From Micromonospora pallida (GTDB lineage Bacteria; Actinomycetota; Actinomycetes; Mycobacteriales; Micromonosporaceae), in the NCBI RefSeq assembly GCF_900090325.1, contig NZ_FMHW01000002.1, forward strand, positions 5,767,001 to 5,831,000: a stretch of 64,000 nucleotides of DNA, given 5' to 3'. The translations under genes and the position numbers were made by a program. How positions within the stretch are numbered: position 1 is the stretch's first letter; the number at the start of each line of letters is the position of its first letter. A model generated the notes under the pieces. The model was not told the DNA's origin. It saw nothing but the letters and a program-made list of their open reading frames with translations, and made no database searches. Positions 15,109 to 22,818 of the stretch are shown piece by piece.

Positions 15109-15942
15109 TCAGCAGATGGTGGCGCCGGCCGTGGCCCCGCACTGCCCGTTCGGCCTGGTGGTCAGATCCTCCTCCACCAGGTACCCGTTCTCGACCAGCC
15201 AGGTGATGCTGAGCTGCCCGCCGGCCTCCGGCAGGTGCCGCTGGTCCAGTTTGAACTGGGTGCCCATGCCCGGCTGGCCGAACCAGGGCGCGGTCGGTCC
15301 GGAGTCGACGGCGAACGCCTTGAGCACGCAGTAGACGTGGTAGTTGGCCAGTGGCGCGGACTCCGGGGTGCTCAGGTTGGCCGGTGGCAGCGACCGGGCA
15401 CTGAACGGCGTGCCGAGCGGGGCGAGGTAGGCGCCGCCGGAGAAGCCGAAGCGGTCGAGCCGGTAGCCGGGGAGCAGGGTCTGCGCCGCCTTGACCGGGC
15501 GGCCGTCCGGTCCGACGACGAACCCGCCGGCCGGCGGGTACACGTACGACTTCTGCGCGGCGTTCGTGTACTGGTCGAGGAACTCCTGCGTGGTGAGTGC
15601 ACCGAACCGCTTGTAATCGGTGAGCAGCGGTCCGACCGGGTCGACGGTCTGCGCCTGGGACGGCCCGAGGAGCTGGTTGTTGTCGTACGCGGTGCTCGTC
15701 GGCGCGTTCGGGGGCGTACCCGGTCGGCACGGCGAGGTGGACGTCGGGCTGGCCGGCTGCTGCCCGCCGGGCTGTGCGCCCGAGGGCGACGGAGTCGGCA
15801 CGGCGGTGGGCACCGGCCGGGGTAGGGGAACGGGTGTGGTGAGCGGCTGCCCGGTGACCGCGCCCACCGATTGGGCGGGCAGCGGGAGCAGGACGAACGC
15901 TGCCCCCGCCAGTAGTGCCAGAAGTCGACGGTTGATCGCCAT
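15109..15942 (-). CDS. Secreted TNT-domain protein (NAD+ glycohydrolase-like toxin)
   Basis: This 277 aa protein starts with a signal peptide (MAINRRLLALLAGAAFVLLPLPAQS), then a Pro/Ser-rich linker to about residue 85, then a TNT domain. Visible TNT landmarks are YPPAGGFVVGPDGRP, LLPGYRLDRFGFSGGAYL, ARSLPPANLSTP, ANYHVYCVLK and APWFGQPGMGTQF. In M. tuberculosis the CpnT C-terminal TNT domain hydrolyses NAD+ and kills host cells. Here it is a small stand-alone exoprotein, more likely acting on rival microbes. AGGAGG 5 nt before the ATG is a very strong ribosome site. Confidence 0.88.
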   Translation of the reverse strand: MAINRRLLALLAGAAFVLLPLPAQSVGAVTGQPLTTPVPLPRPVPTAVPTPSPSGAQPGGQQPASPTSTSPCRPGTPPNAPTSTAYDNNQLLGPSQAQTVDPVGPLLTDYKRFGALTTQEFLDQYTNAAQKSYVYPPAGGFVVGPDGRPVKAAQTLLPGYRLDRFGFSGGAYLAPLGTPFSARSLPPANLSTPESAPLANYHVYCVLKAFAVDSGPTAPWFGQPGMGTQFKLDQRHLPEAGGQLSITWLVENGYLVEEDLTTRPNGQCGATAGATIC

Positions 15943-16092
15943 GGCAAACCTCCTAGAGACGATGGATCAGGGAATCTCATCGTCGGGAGATTTGAAGGTG
16001 AATGTGAGTGGTTGTTCCTTTCATACCTGAAAGGAGGAAGTACCGACTCCGTAGCGGCTTGTCCGGATCGCCGCCGAGAGCGGTCCAGGCAG

Positions 16093-16168
16093 CCGCTCAG
16101 CACGCTTCGGACGGCCGCTCAGCCCGCTCCGGGCAGCCGCTCAACGCGCTCCGGGCAGCCGCTCAGCG
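16093..16168. repeat. 22-bp tandem repeat, about 3.5 copies
   Basis: CCGCTCA recurs at 16093, 16115, 16137 and 16159, exactly 22 bp apart, within units of the form CCGCTCAGCNCGCTCCGGGCAG. The last unit reaches into the final codons of the thiolase gene. No spacers, so not a CRISPR. It is likely a slippage-generated repeat. Confidence 0.75.
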
Positions 16169-17455
16169 TTCCAGAATCGCGGTGACGCCCTGGCCACCGG
16201 CCGCGCAGATCGAGATCAGTCCTCGGCCGCTGCCCTTCTCGGCGAGGAGTTTCGCCAGCGTGGCGACGATCCGGCCGCCGGTCGCGGCGAACGGGTGCCC
16301 GGCTGCCAGCGACGAGCCGTTGACGTTGAGCCGGTCCCGGTCGATCGGGCCGAGTGGCGCGTCCAGGCCCAGGCGTTCCTTGCAGAACTCCGGCGACTCC
16401 CAGGCCGCGAGGGTGGCCAGCACCTGCGAGGCGAACGCCTCGTGGATCTCGTAGTAGTCGAAGTCCTGCAACGTCAGCCCGGCCCGGGCCAGCATCCGGG
16501 GCACCGCGTACGCGGGGGCCATCAGCAGCCCCTCGTCGCCGTGCACGAAGTCCACGGCCGCCGTCTCCGACCAGGAGAACCAGGCGAGCACCGGCAGGCT
16601 CCGCTCCTGGGCCCACTCCTCGCTGGCCAGCAGCACCGCCGACGCGCCGTCGGTGAGGGGGGACGAGTTCCCGGCGGTCATGGTGGCCAGCCCGCCGTCC
16701 GCACCCTTCGTGCCGAAGACCGGGCGGAGCTTGCCGAGCTTCTCCAGGCTGGTGTCCGGACGGAGGTTCTGGTCGCGGGTCAGCCCCAGGTACGGCGTGA
16801 TCAGGTCGTCGAAGAACCCCCGGTCGTACGCGGCGGCGAGCCGCTGGTGCGAACGCAGCGCCAACTCGTCCTGGGCCTGCCGGTCGACGTGCCAGCGTAG
16901 GGCCGTCCGGGCGGCGTGCTCCCCCATCGACAGCCCGGTACGCGGCTCCGCGTTGCGCGGGATCTCCGGCAGGAACGGGTGGTGCGGGCGCAGCCTCGCC
17001 GCGATGCGCAGCCGCTGGCCGAACGTCCGGGCCGCGCCGAGCCGGAGCAGGGTGCGCCGCATCTCCTCGTTGACGGCGAGCGGGGCGTCCGAGGTGGTAT
17101 CCACCCCGCCGGCCACCCCGGCGTCGATCTGACCGAGGGCGATCTTGTTGGCGACCAGGATGGCGGCTTCCAGCCCGGTGCCGCAGGCCTGCTGGATGTC
17201 GTACGCGGGGGTGTGCGGGTCGAGCTTCGAGCCGAGCACCACCTCGCGGGTGAGGTTGAAGTCCCGGGAGTGCTTGAGCACCGCCCCGGCGACCACCTCG
17301 CCGAGCCGTTGTCCGGCCAGGCCGAACCGGGCGACCAGCCCGTCGAGCGCCGCGCCCAGCATGTCCGCGTTGGACGCGTCGGCGTACCGCGAGTTGGACC
17401 GGGCGAAGGGGATCCGGTTCCCGCCGATCACCGCGACCCGTCGGATACTCTGCAC
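16163..17455 (-). CDS. Acetyl-CoA C-acetyltransferase (FadA2/FadI-type thiolase)
   Basis: The 430 aa enzyme performs the thiolase step of fatty acid beta-oxidation or the reverse condensation. The nucleophile is Cys91 in QQACGTGLEAA; the C-terminal motifs NVNGSSLAAGHPFAATGGR and ISICAAGGQG give the catalytic His and second Cys. GTG 17455 has GAGGAGG 7 nt upstream, so the longer frame was rejected. It is divergent from a FabG4-type gene with only 55 bp between the starts, the same arrangement as fadA2/fabG4-htdX in mycobacteria. Confidence 0.92.
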   Translation of the reverse strand: MQSIRRVAVIGGNRIPFARSNSRYADASNADMLGAALDGLVARFGLAGQRLGEVVAGAVLKHSRDFNLTREVVLGSKLDPHTPAYDIQQACGTGLEAAILVANKIALGQIDAGVAGGVDTTSDAPLAVNEEMRRTLLRLGAARTFGQRLRIAARLRPHHPFLPEIPRNAEPRTGLSMGEHAARTALRWHVDRQAQDELALRSHQRLAAAYDRGFFDDLITPYLGLTRDQNLRPDTSLEKLGKLRPVFGTKGADGGLATMTAGNSSPLTDGASAVLLASEEWAQERSLPVLAWFSWSETAAVDFVHGDEGLLMAPAYAVPRMLARAGLTLQDFDYYEIHEAFASQVLATLAAWESPEFCKERLGLDAPLGPIDRDRLNVNGSSLAAGHPFAATGGRIVATLAKLLAEKGSGRGLISICAAGGQGVTAILER

Positions 17456-17486
17456 GATCCCGCCTCCTCGAAACCCTTGCCCCCAC

Positions 17487-17502
17487 CCTACTCGCAAGTA
17501 GG
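17487..17502. promoter_or_regulatory. Dyad CCTACT-cgca-AGTAGG in the thiolase/FabG divergent promoter
   Basis: Perfect 6-bp arms lie 9 bp before the FabG-type ATG. TAGGCT at 17499-17504 could be the -10 box. The arms match the outer arms of the dyad at 26146-26177 beside the TetR gene, so both may be sites for that regulator. Inference from two sites only. Confidence 0.45.
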
Positions 17503-17510
17503 CTACGCCC

Positions 17511-18917
17511 ATGAACGACAGGTACGCGAGCTTCGTCCAGTCTGGTGCCGGCCGCACTCTGGTCAAGCGTCTCGGACTGCCCGACCCGCCCCGGCTGCGG
17601 CGGCACCGCCCGGGTGATCCGCTGCTGCCCGGCCCCGCCCTGCTCGGCGCCGCGACCAGGAGCCAAGCCGCGACCGGAAGTCGAGCCGCGACCGGGAGTC
17701 GACTCGTCGAGCCGGTCGGCCGGATCCTCCGCGCCGCCGGGGTCGAGCTGGCCACCGACGATCCGGCCGCCGTGGGCGACGCGGCCGCCGCGTCCGCCGA
17801 CACCCGCTTCGGGGCCCTGGTGTACGACGCCACCGGCGTCACCGACTCGACCGAACTGCGGCAGCTCTACGACTTCTTCCACCCGTACGCCCGGTCGCTG
17901 CACGCCAGCGGGCGGGTGGTGGTGCTCGGCACGCCGCCCGAGCGGTGTGCCACCCCGCGCGAGGCGACCGCCCAGCGGGCCCTGGAAGGACTGACCCGCA
18001 GCATCGGCAAGGAGTTCGGCCGGGGTGTCACCGCGCAACTGGTGTACGTCGCCGACGCCGGCACCGAAACCAGCCTGGAAGCGACTCTGCGGTTCCTGCT
18101 CTCCGGGCGCTCCGCGTACGTCTCCGGGCAGGTGATCCGGGTCGGCACCGGACCGGCGACCGCCCCGGCCGACTGGGAGCGGCCGTTGGACGGGCAGGTC
18201 GTCCTGGTCACCGGGGCGGCGCGGGGCATCGGCGCGGCGCTGGCCCGGGTGCTGGCCCGCGACGGAGCGCAGGTGGTCGCGCTGGACATCCCGGAGGCCG
18301 GGGACGAGCTGGCCGCCGTCGCCAACGAGATCAGCGGCAGCGCCGTACAGCTCGACCTGACCGCGCCGAACGCCGCCACCCGGCTCGCCGACCACCTCGC
18401 CGCCCGGCACGGACGGGTGGACGTGGTGGTGCACAACGCCGGCATCACCCGGGACAAGACCATCGCCCGGATGAACGCCGACCGCTGGGACCAGGTGATC
18501 GACGTGAACCTGTCCAGTCAGGAACGGATCAACGACGTGCTGCTGGAGCGGGAGCTGATCCCGCACGGCGGCCGGATCGTCTCGGTCTCCTCGATCGCCG
18601 GGATCGCCGGCAACCGGGGCCAGACCAACTACGCCACCAGCAAGGCCGGCGTGATCGGGCTGGTCGACGCGCTCGCCCCGGCGCTGGCCGACCGGGGGAT
18701 CAGCGTCAACGCGGTGGCGCCCGGCTTCATCGAGACCCGGCTGACCGCCCGGATCCCGCTGGTGCTGCGCGAGGCGGGCCGCCGGATGAACAGCCTGGCC
18801 CAGGGCGGCCTGCCGGAGGACGTGGCCGAGACCATCGGGTGGCTGGCCTGGCCCGCTTCGGGTGCGGTCACCGGCAACGTGGTCCGGGTCTGCGGCCAGA
18901 GCCTGCTGGGGGCGTGA
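17511..18917 (+). CDS. 3-oxoacyl-ACP/CoA reductase, high-molecular-weight FabG4 type
   Basis: This 468 aa SDR has two Rossmann-like halves. The N-terminal half (to ~215) has no intact cofactor motif and resembles the flavodoxin-like domain of mycobacterial FabG4. The C-terminal half carries the NAD(P) loop VTGAARGIG, NAG (HNAGITRD), Ser in SVSSIAG and YATSK (Tyr/Lys). It reduces 3-ketoacyl thioesters. A short Ser/Arg/Ala/Thr repeat lies near residues 50-65. It overlaps the hydratase gene by one base (TGATG) and is divergent from the thiolase gene. Confidence 0.9.
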   Translation: MNDRYASFVQSGAGRTLVKRLGLPDPPRLRRHRPGDPLLPGPALLGAATRSQAATGSRAATGSRLVEPVGRILRAAGVELATDDPAAVGDAAAASADTRFGALVYDATGVTDSTELRQLYDFFHPYARSLHASGRVVVLGTPPERCATPREATAQRALEGLTRSIGKEFGRGVTAQLVYVADAGTETSLEATLRFLLSGRSAYVSGQVIRVGTGPATAPADWERPLDGQVVLVTGAARGIGAALARVLARDGAQVVALDIPEAGDELAAVANEISGSAVQLDLTAPNAATRLADHLAARHGRVDVVVHNAGITRDKTIARMNADRWDQVIDVNLSSQERINDVLLERELIPHGGRIVSVSSIAGIAGNRGQTNYATSKAGVIGLVDALAPALADRGISVNAVAPGFIETRLTARIPLVLREAGRRMNSLAQGGLPEDVAETIGWLAWPASGAVTGNVVRVCGQSLLGA

Positions 18918-19972
18918 TGGTCCGGCGCGAGGAACCGAACGACGACCTCACCGTCCACGAGCTGATCGACGGGCCCACCGAGGTCATCTCCGCCCGTGAC
19001 CTGGCCGCCGTCCGCGCCACCGGGCACCAGATCGCCGGGGACCAGCACGACATCAGCGTCGAGGAGACGCACGACCTGTCCGCGTACGCCACCACGGACC
19101 TGTCGGCGTACACCGCGCGGGCCGGCCGTGCCCGGACGGAGCTGCCTCGGATGCCGGCCTCCGGGCCGCTCTACCGGCGGGCGGTGCTCGGGTCGCTGCC
19201 CTGGGTGGGCCGCCGGCGCTCCGCCGAGCTGCCGAACGTCGCGCTGACCGTCCGGGGCGTCACCGTGGACCGGGCGCACCTGGCCGACTACGACCGGGTC
19301 TGCGGGTTCCGGCTGACCGACGCGCTGCCCGGGACGTACCCGCACGTCATGGGGTTCCCGCTGGCGTTGCGGCTGATCAGCGCCCCGGACTTCCCGATTC
19401 CGCTGACCGGCGTGGTGCACGTGGGCAACCGGATCACCGTACGTCGGGCGATCGACGCGGGCGAGACCCTGGACTTCACCGCGTACGCGGAGAACCTGCG
19501 TCCGCACCCACGGGGGCGGCAGCTCGACGTGGTGCTGGTCGCCTCGGTCGACGGGCAGGAGGTCTGGCGGGGCGTGTCGACGTACCTCGGGCGGGACAAG
19601 TCGGCGACCGGCGGCCCGCGTAAGCAGGGCGAGTGGGCCCCGGCTCCGACCGGCCCGGCGCTGTGGCGGGTCGGTCCGCGCACCGGCCGGGACTACGCCC
19701 GGGTCTCCGGTGACCACAACCCGATCCACACCTCGCGGCTGGGCGCGCGGCTGCTCGGCTACCCGCGCCCGATCGCACACGGCATGTGGAGCAAGGCCCG
19801 CTGCCTGGCCGCGCTGGCGCCCCGGCTGCCCGAGGCCTATACCGTGGAGGTGGCGTTCAAGCTGCCGATCCGTCTCCCCTCGACGGTCAACTTCAGCGCC
19901 ATCCCCGACGGCGGTTTCCTCCTGAACGACGCCCGCACCGGCCACCCCCACCTGGTCGGCACCATCCACTGA
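18917..19972 (+). CDS. MaoC-like (R)-hydratase, HtdX-type
   Basis: The 351 aa protein is a hotdog-fold enoyl-thioester hydratase. The hydratase motif VSGDHNPIHTS with downstream PIAHGMW is in the second half and supplies the Asp/His pair; the first hotdog half (HVMGFPLALRLISAPDFPIPLTGVVHVGNRI) is substrate-binding. An N-terminal extension of ~90 residues with the doubled phrase DLSAYATTDLSAYT precedes the folds. With the thiolase and reductase it completes a 2-enoyl to 3-keto pathway, as in Rv0241c-Rv0242c-Rv0243. Confidence 0.85.
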   Translation: MVRREEPNDDLTVHELIDGPTEVISARDLAAVRATGHQIAGDQHDISVEETHDLSAYATTDLSAYTARAGRARTELPRMPASGPLYRRAVLGSLPWVGRRRSAELPNVALTVRGVTVDRAHLADYDRVCGFRLTDALPGTYPHVMGFPLALRLISAPDFPIPLTGVVHVGNRITVRRAIDAGETLDFTAYAENLRPHPRGRQLDVVLVASVDGQEVWRGVSTYLGRDKSATGGPRKQGEWAPAPTGPALWRVGPRTGRDYARVSGDHNPIHTSRLGARLLGYPRPIAHGMWSKARCLAALAPRLPEAYTVEVAFKLPIRLPSTVNFSAIPDGGFLLNDARTGHPHLVGTIH

Positions 19973-20010
19973 CCGCCCTCCTGTCGACAGTCACTCGATC
20001 GGGTGGTAAG

Positions 20011-20058
20011 TTCTTCTCAGGTTGAGTTGTTCTCAAGTTGAGTTGTTCTCGCTCGGAG
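20011..20058. promoter_or_regulatory. Three 16-bp direct repeats upstream of the NrtR-type gene
   Basis: The units TTCTTCTCAGGTTGAG, TTGTTCTCAAGTTGAG and TTGTTCTCGCTCGGAG follow each other with a 16-bp period. The middle unit contains the perfect dyad CTCAAgTTGAG. The array ends at the ribosome binding site of the regulator gene. Position and phasing (about 1.5 helical turns) suggest operators through which the Nudix regulator controls its own operon. Confidence 0.6.
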
Positions 20059-20067
20059 AGGAACGCG

Positions 20068-20820
20068 GTGGACGAGCAGGAGTTCCTGGCGGGGTACGAC
20101 CCCTCGGCGTACCCGGCGGTCGCGGTGACCACCGACGTGGTCGCGCTGACCATCCGCGAGGGGTCGCTGCACCTGCTACTGATCCGGCGCGGCCAGCCGC
20201 CGTACGCGGGGCACTGGGCGCTGCCCGGCGGGTTCGTCCAGCCGGACGAGGACCTGGCCACCGGCGCGCGCCGGGAACTGGCCGAGGAGACCGGCCTCGG
20301 CGACGAGCGGATGCACCGCGTCCACCTCGAACAGCTCGGCAGCTACGGTGACCCGGGCCGGGACCCTCGGATGCGGATCGTCTCCATCGCCCACCTGGCC
20401 TTCGCCCCCGACCTGCCCGACCCGGTGGCCGCCAGCGACGCCGCCGAGGCGGCCTGGCTGCCGGTGACCGAGCTCGGCAACCGGCAGCTCGCCTTCGACC
20501 ACGCCCGAATCATCGACGAGGGGCTGGAGCGGGCCCGCGCCAAGCTGGAGTACACCCCGCTGGCCACGCGCTTCCTCGAACCCGAGTTCACCATCAGCGA
20601 GCTGCGCGGCGTCTACGAGACGGTCTGGGGGGACCCGCTGCACGCCGGCAACTTCCACCGCAAGGTGCTCTCCGTACCGGGCTTCGTGGAGAGCACCGGC
20701 GCGACCACCGAGCGCGGCGGGGCCCGGGGCGGCCCGCGCGCGAAGCTCTACCGGGCCGGCGACGCCCGACTGCTCCACCCGGCGCTGCTGCGCCCCGCCC
20801 GGGAGGAGGAGATCCGGTGA
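20068..20820 (+). CDS. NrtR-type Nudix regulator (Nudix domain plus winged helix)
   Basis: The 250 aa protein has a Nudix domain (to ~150) and a C-terminal winged helix (FTISELRGVYETVWGDPLHAGNFHRKVL), the NrtR layout. NrtR proteins bind ADP-ribose or NAD derivatives and repress operons. The Nudix box is complete, G55-X5-E-X7-RELAEETGL, so hydrolase activity may be kept. No NAD synthesis gene is near; instead it heads a coupled operon with a J-domain/kinase-like, a VWA-like and a PurA-like gene. GTG 20068 has GGAGAGG upstream. Its stop overlaps the next start (GTGA). Confidence 0.87.
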   Translation: MDEQEFLAGYDPSAYPAVAVTTDVVALTIREGSLHLLLIRRGQPPYAGHWALPGGFVQPDEDLATGARRELAEETGLGDERMHRVHLEQLGSYGDPGRDPRMRIVSIAHLAFAPDLPDPVAASDAAEAAWLPVTELGNRQLAFDHARIIDEGLERARAKLEYTPLATRFLEPEFTISELRGVYETVWGDPLHAGNFHRKVLSVPGFVESTGATTERGGARGGPRAKLYRAGDARLLHPALLRPAREEEIR

Positions 20821-21800
20821 GGACAGAGGAGGCGATCCGTCTGGTCGCGGCGGCCCACACCGACGACGACCTGTTCGGCGTCGACGCGCCGGCCCACCGG
20901 TACCGCGAGCTGGTCGCGGCCCTGCACCCGGACCGGCTCGGCCGGGCCGACGAGCGGGTACGCGCCGCCGCCACCGACGCGTTCGTCCAGGTCACCACCC
21001 GCTGGCGGGCGGCCACCCAGGGCCCGGGAATCCTGCTCGGCGACTACCGGCTCGGCCGGCTCGCGTACTCCGGCGACCTGACCGACCTGTACGACGTCGG
21101 GGCGGACCGGCTACTCAAGCTGCCCCGCCAGCCGGGCGACAACGATCTGATGGCCCGTGAGGCGCACGCCCTGCGCACGCTCGAGGAGCGGGGCGACCCG
21201 CGTCACCTGCCGTACGTGCCCCGGCTGGTCGACTCGTTCCGGCACCGGGACGCGGCCACCGGCGCCGAGCGGCGGGTCAACGTACTGGCCGCCGTCGGAA
21301 ACCTGCACAGCCTGGACGAGGTGCGCCGGGCGTACCCCGGCGGGCTGGACGGCCGGGACGCGGCCTGGATGTGGCGGCGGCTGCTGGTCGCCCTCGGCCT
21401 GGCCCACCGGGCCGGCGTGGTGCACGGCGCGGTGCTCCCCCGGCACGTGCTGATCGAGCCGGACGCGCACGGCGTGGTGCTGGTCGACTGGTGCTTCGCG
21501 GTGGTCGGCGACGGCGTCGTGCCGGCGCTGGTCCCCGGTCACGAGGACTGGTATCCGGCCGAGGTGACCGCCAAGCGGCCCTGCGGGCCGGGCACCGACC
21601 TCGCGATGGCCGCCCGCTGCATGACCTGGCTGATGGGCGACCGTGCCCCACGTGAGCTGCGCGCCTTCGCCGACGGCTGCCGCCTGCCGGCGCTGCACGC
21701 CCGACCCGACGACGCCTGGCGACTGCTCGGCGAACTCGACGAGGTGCTGGAACGGCTCTACGGGCCGCGCACCTTCCGACCCTTCACCCTCAACCCCTAG
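20817..21800 (+). CDS. J-domain-like plus degenerate protein-kinase-like protein
   Basis: Two parts are visible in this 327 aa protein. Residues ~1-65 resemble a J-domain with HPD at 37-39 (YRELVAALHPDRLG). Residues ~75-320 follow a kinase plan: Lys101 (LLKLPRQPG), Glu115 (MAREAHALRTL), then HGAVLPRHVLI (203-213) where HRDxxxxN is expected, and DWC (224-226) for DFG. The catalytic Asp of HRD is Ala205 and the Asn is His210, so it is probably a pseudokinase or a divergent ATP-binding protein. It is coupled to the Nudix regulator and 10 bp before the VWA-like gene. Confidence 0.7.
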   Translation: MRTEEAIRLVAAAHTDDDLFGVDAPAHRYRELVAALHPDRLGRADERVRAAATDAFVQVTTRWRAATQGPGILLGDYRLGRLAYSGDLTDLYDVGADRLLKLPRQPGDNDLMAREAHALRTLEERGDPRHLPYVPRLVDSFRHRDAATGAERRVNVLAAVGNLHSLDEVRRAYPGGLDGRDAAWMWRRLLVALGLAHRAGVVHGAVLPRHVLIEPDAHGVVLVDWCFAVVGDGVVPALVPGHEDWYPAEVTAKRPCGPGTDLAMAARCMTWLMGDRAPRELRAFADGCRLPALHARPDDAWRLLGELDEVLERLYGPRTFRPFTLNP

Positions 21801-21810
21801 GGAGGCTGCC

Positions 21811-22818
21811 ATGGGCAGTGGAATCTGGTCCACCGACGTGTACGACGCCGCCAAGAGCTACCGGAAGGCCACCGGGAAGAGCGCCTTCTCGTACAGCGAC
21901 AGCGGGGCCCGGACGGTGCACCCCGACCTCGACCCGCGCGGCGCGACCCGGGAGAGCCGCGACTCGGCCGAGCACCCGCAGTCGACACCGATCGTGGTGC
22001 TGTTCGATGTGACCGGCTCGATGGGGCACGTCCCGCGCACCCTCCAGGCCAAGCTGCCGCAGTTGCTCGGGCTGCTGCTGCGCCAGGGCTACGCCCGCGA
22101 CCCGCAGATCATGTTCGGTGCGATCGGCGACGCCACCTGCGACCGGGTGCCGTTGCAGGTCGGCCAGTTCGAGTCGGACAACCGGATGGACGACGACCTC
22201 GGCAAGATCGTGCTGGAGGGCGGCGGTGGCGGCCAGATGATGGAGTCGTACGAGCTGGCGATGTACTTCGTCGCCCGGCACACGGTCACCGACTCCTGGG
22301 AGAAGCGCGGCCGGCGCGGCTACCTGTTCATCATCGGCGACGAGCTGGCGTACGCGAAGGTCAAGCAGCGTGAGGTGGCCCGCCTGATCGGCGACAACCT
22401 GGGCGAGGACGTGCCGCTGCGGCAGGTCGTCGACGAGGTGACCCGCCGCTGGGACACGTACTACCTTCTCCCGGCCGGCAGCCACTACTCCGGCAACCGC
22501 AAGGTGCTCGACTTCTGGCGCGACCTGCTCGGGCAGAACGCTATCGAACTGGACGACCTGGACGCGGTCTGCGAGACCATCGCGCTCACCGTCGGGCTCG
22601 GTGAGGAGGCCATCGACCTGGACGAGGGCCTTCGGGACCTGGACCGGCACGGCTCGGCGGCCACCGGCACGGTCTCGAAGGCGCTGGCCCGGGTCGGCGG
22701 CGGCCGGCGCACGGTCGTGTCGTCGCTGCCCAACAGCTCGACCCTGCCGGCCCAGCGCGGTGGCTCGACCCTGCCGGCCCCGCGTGGTGGCTCGACCGGA
22801 GGGGTCACCCGGCTGTGA
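21811..22818 (+). CDS. VWA-like protein with MIDAS-type motif
   Basis: The 335 aa protein has a von Willebrand A-like core: IVVLFDVTGSMGHV (Asp66, Thr68, Ser70) is a metal-site motif, followed by helices around LPQLLGLLLRQGY and a strand YLFIIGDELAY. The middle GGGGGQMMESYELAMYF is a likely second metal-site loop. The C-terminal 40 residues contain a duplicated SSTLPAQRGG / STLPAPRGG. GGGAGG stands before ATG 21811. It overlaps the PurA-like gene by GTGA. No signal peptide, so cytosolic; a scaffold or chaperone role is a guess. Confidence 0.75.
   Translation: MGSGIWSTDVYDAAKSYRKATGKSAFSYSDSGARTVHPDLDPRGATRESRDSAEHPQSTPIVVLFDVTGSMGHVPRTLQAKLPQLLGLLLRQGYARDPQIMFGAIGDATCDRVPLQVGQFESDNRMDDDLGKIVLEGGGGGQMMESYELAMYFVARHTVTDSWEKRGRRGYLFIIGDELAYAKVKQREVARLIGDNLGEDVPLRQVVDEVTRRWDTYYLLPAGSHYSGNRKVLDFWRDLLGQNAIELDDLDAVCETIALTVGLGEEAIDLDEGLRDLDRHGSAATGTVSKALARVGGGRRTVVSSLPNSSTLPAQRGGSTLPAPRGGSTGGVTRL

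Noticed and set aside
16119..18566. Long minus-strand frame of 815 codons over the thiolase and FabG genes
   Set aside because: Shadow of two well-supported genes in other frames.
20817..21800. Active Ser/Thr kinase
   Set aside because: HRD Asp and catalytic-loop Asn are replaced, so normal kinase activity is unlikely.
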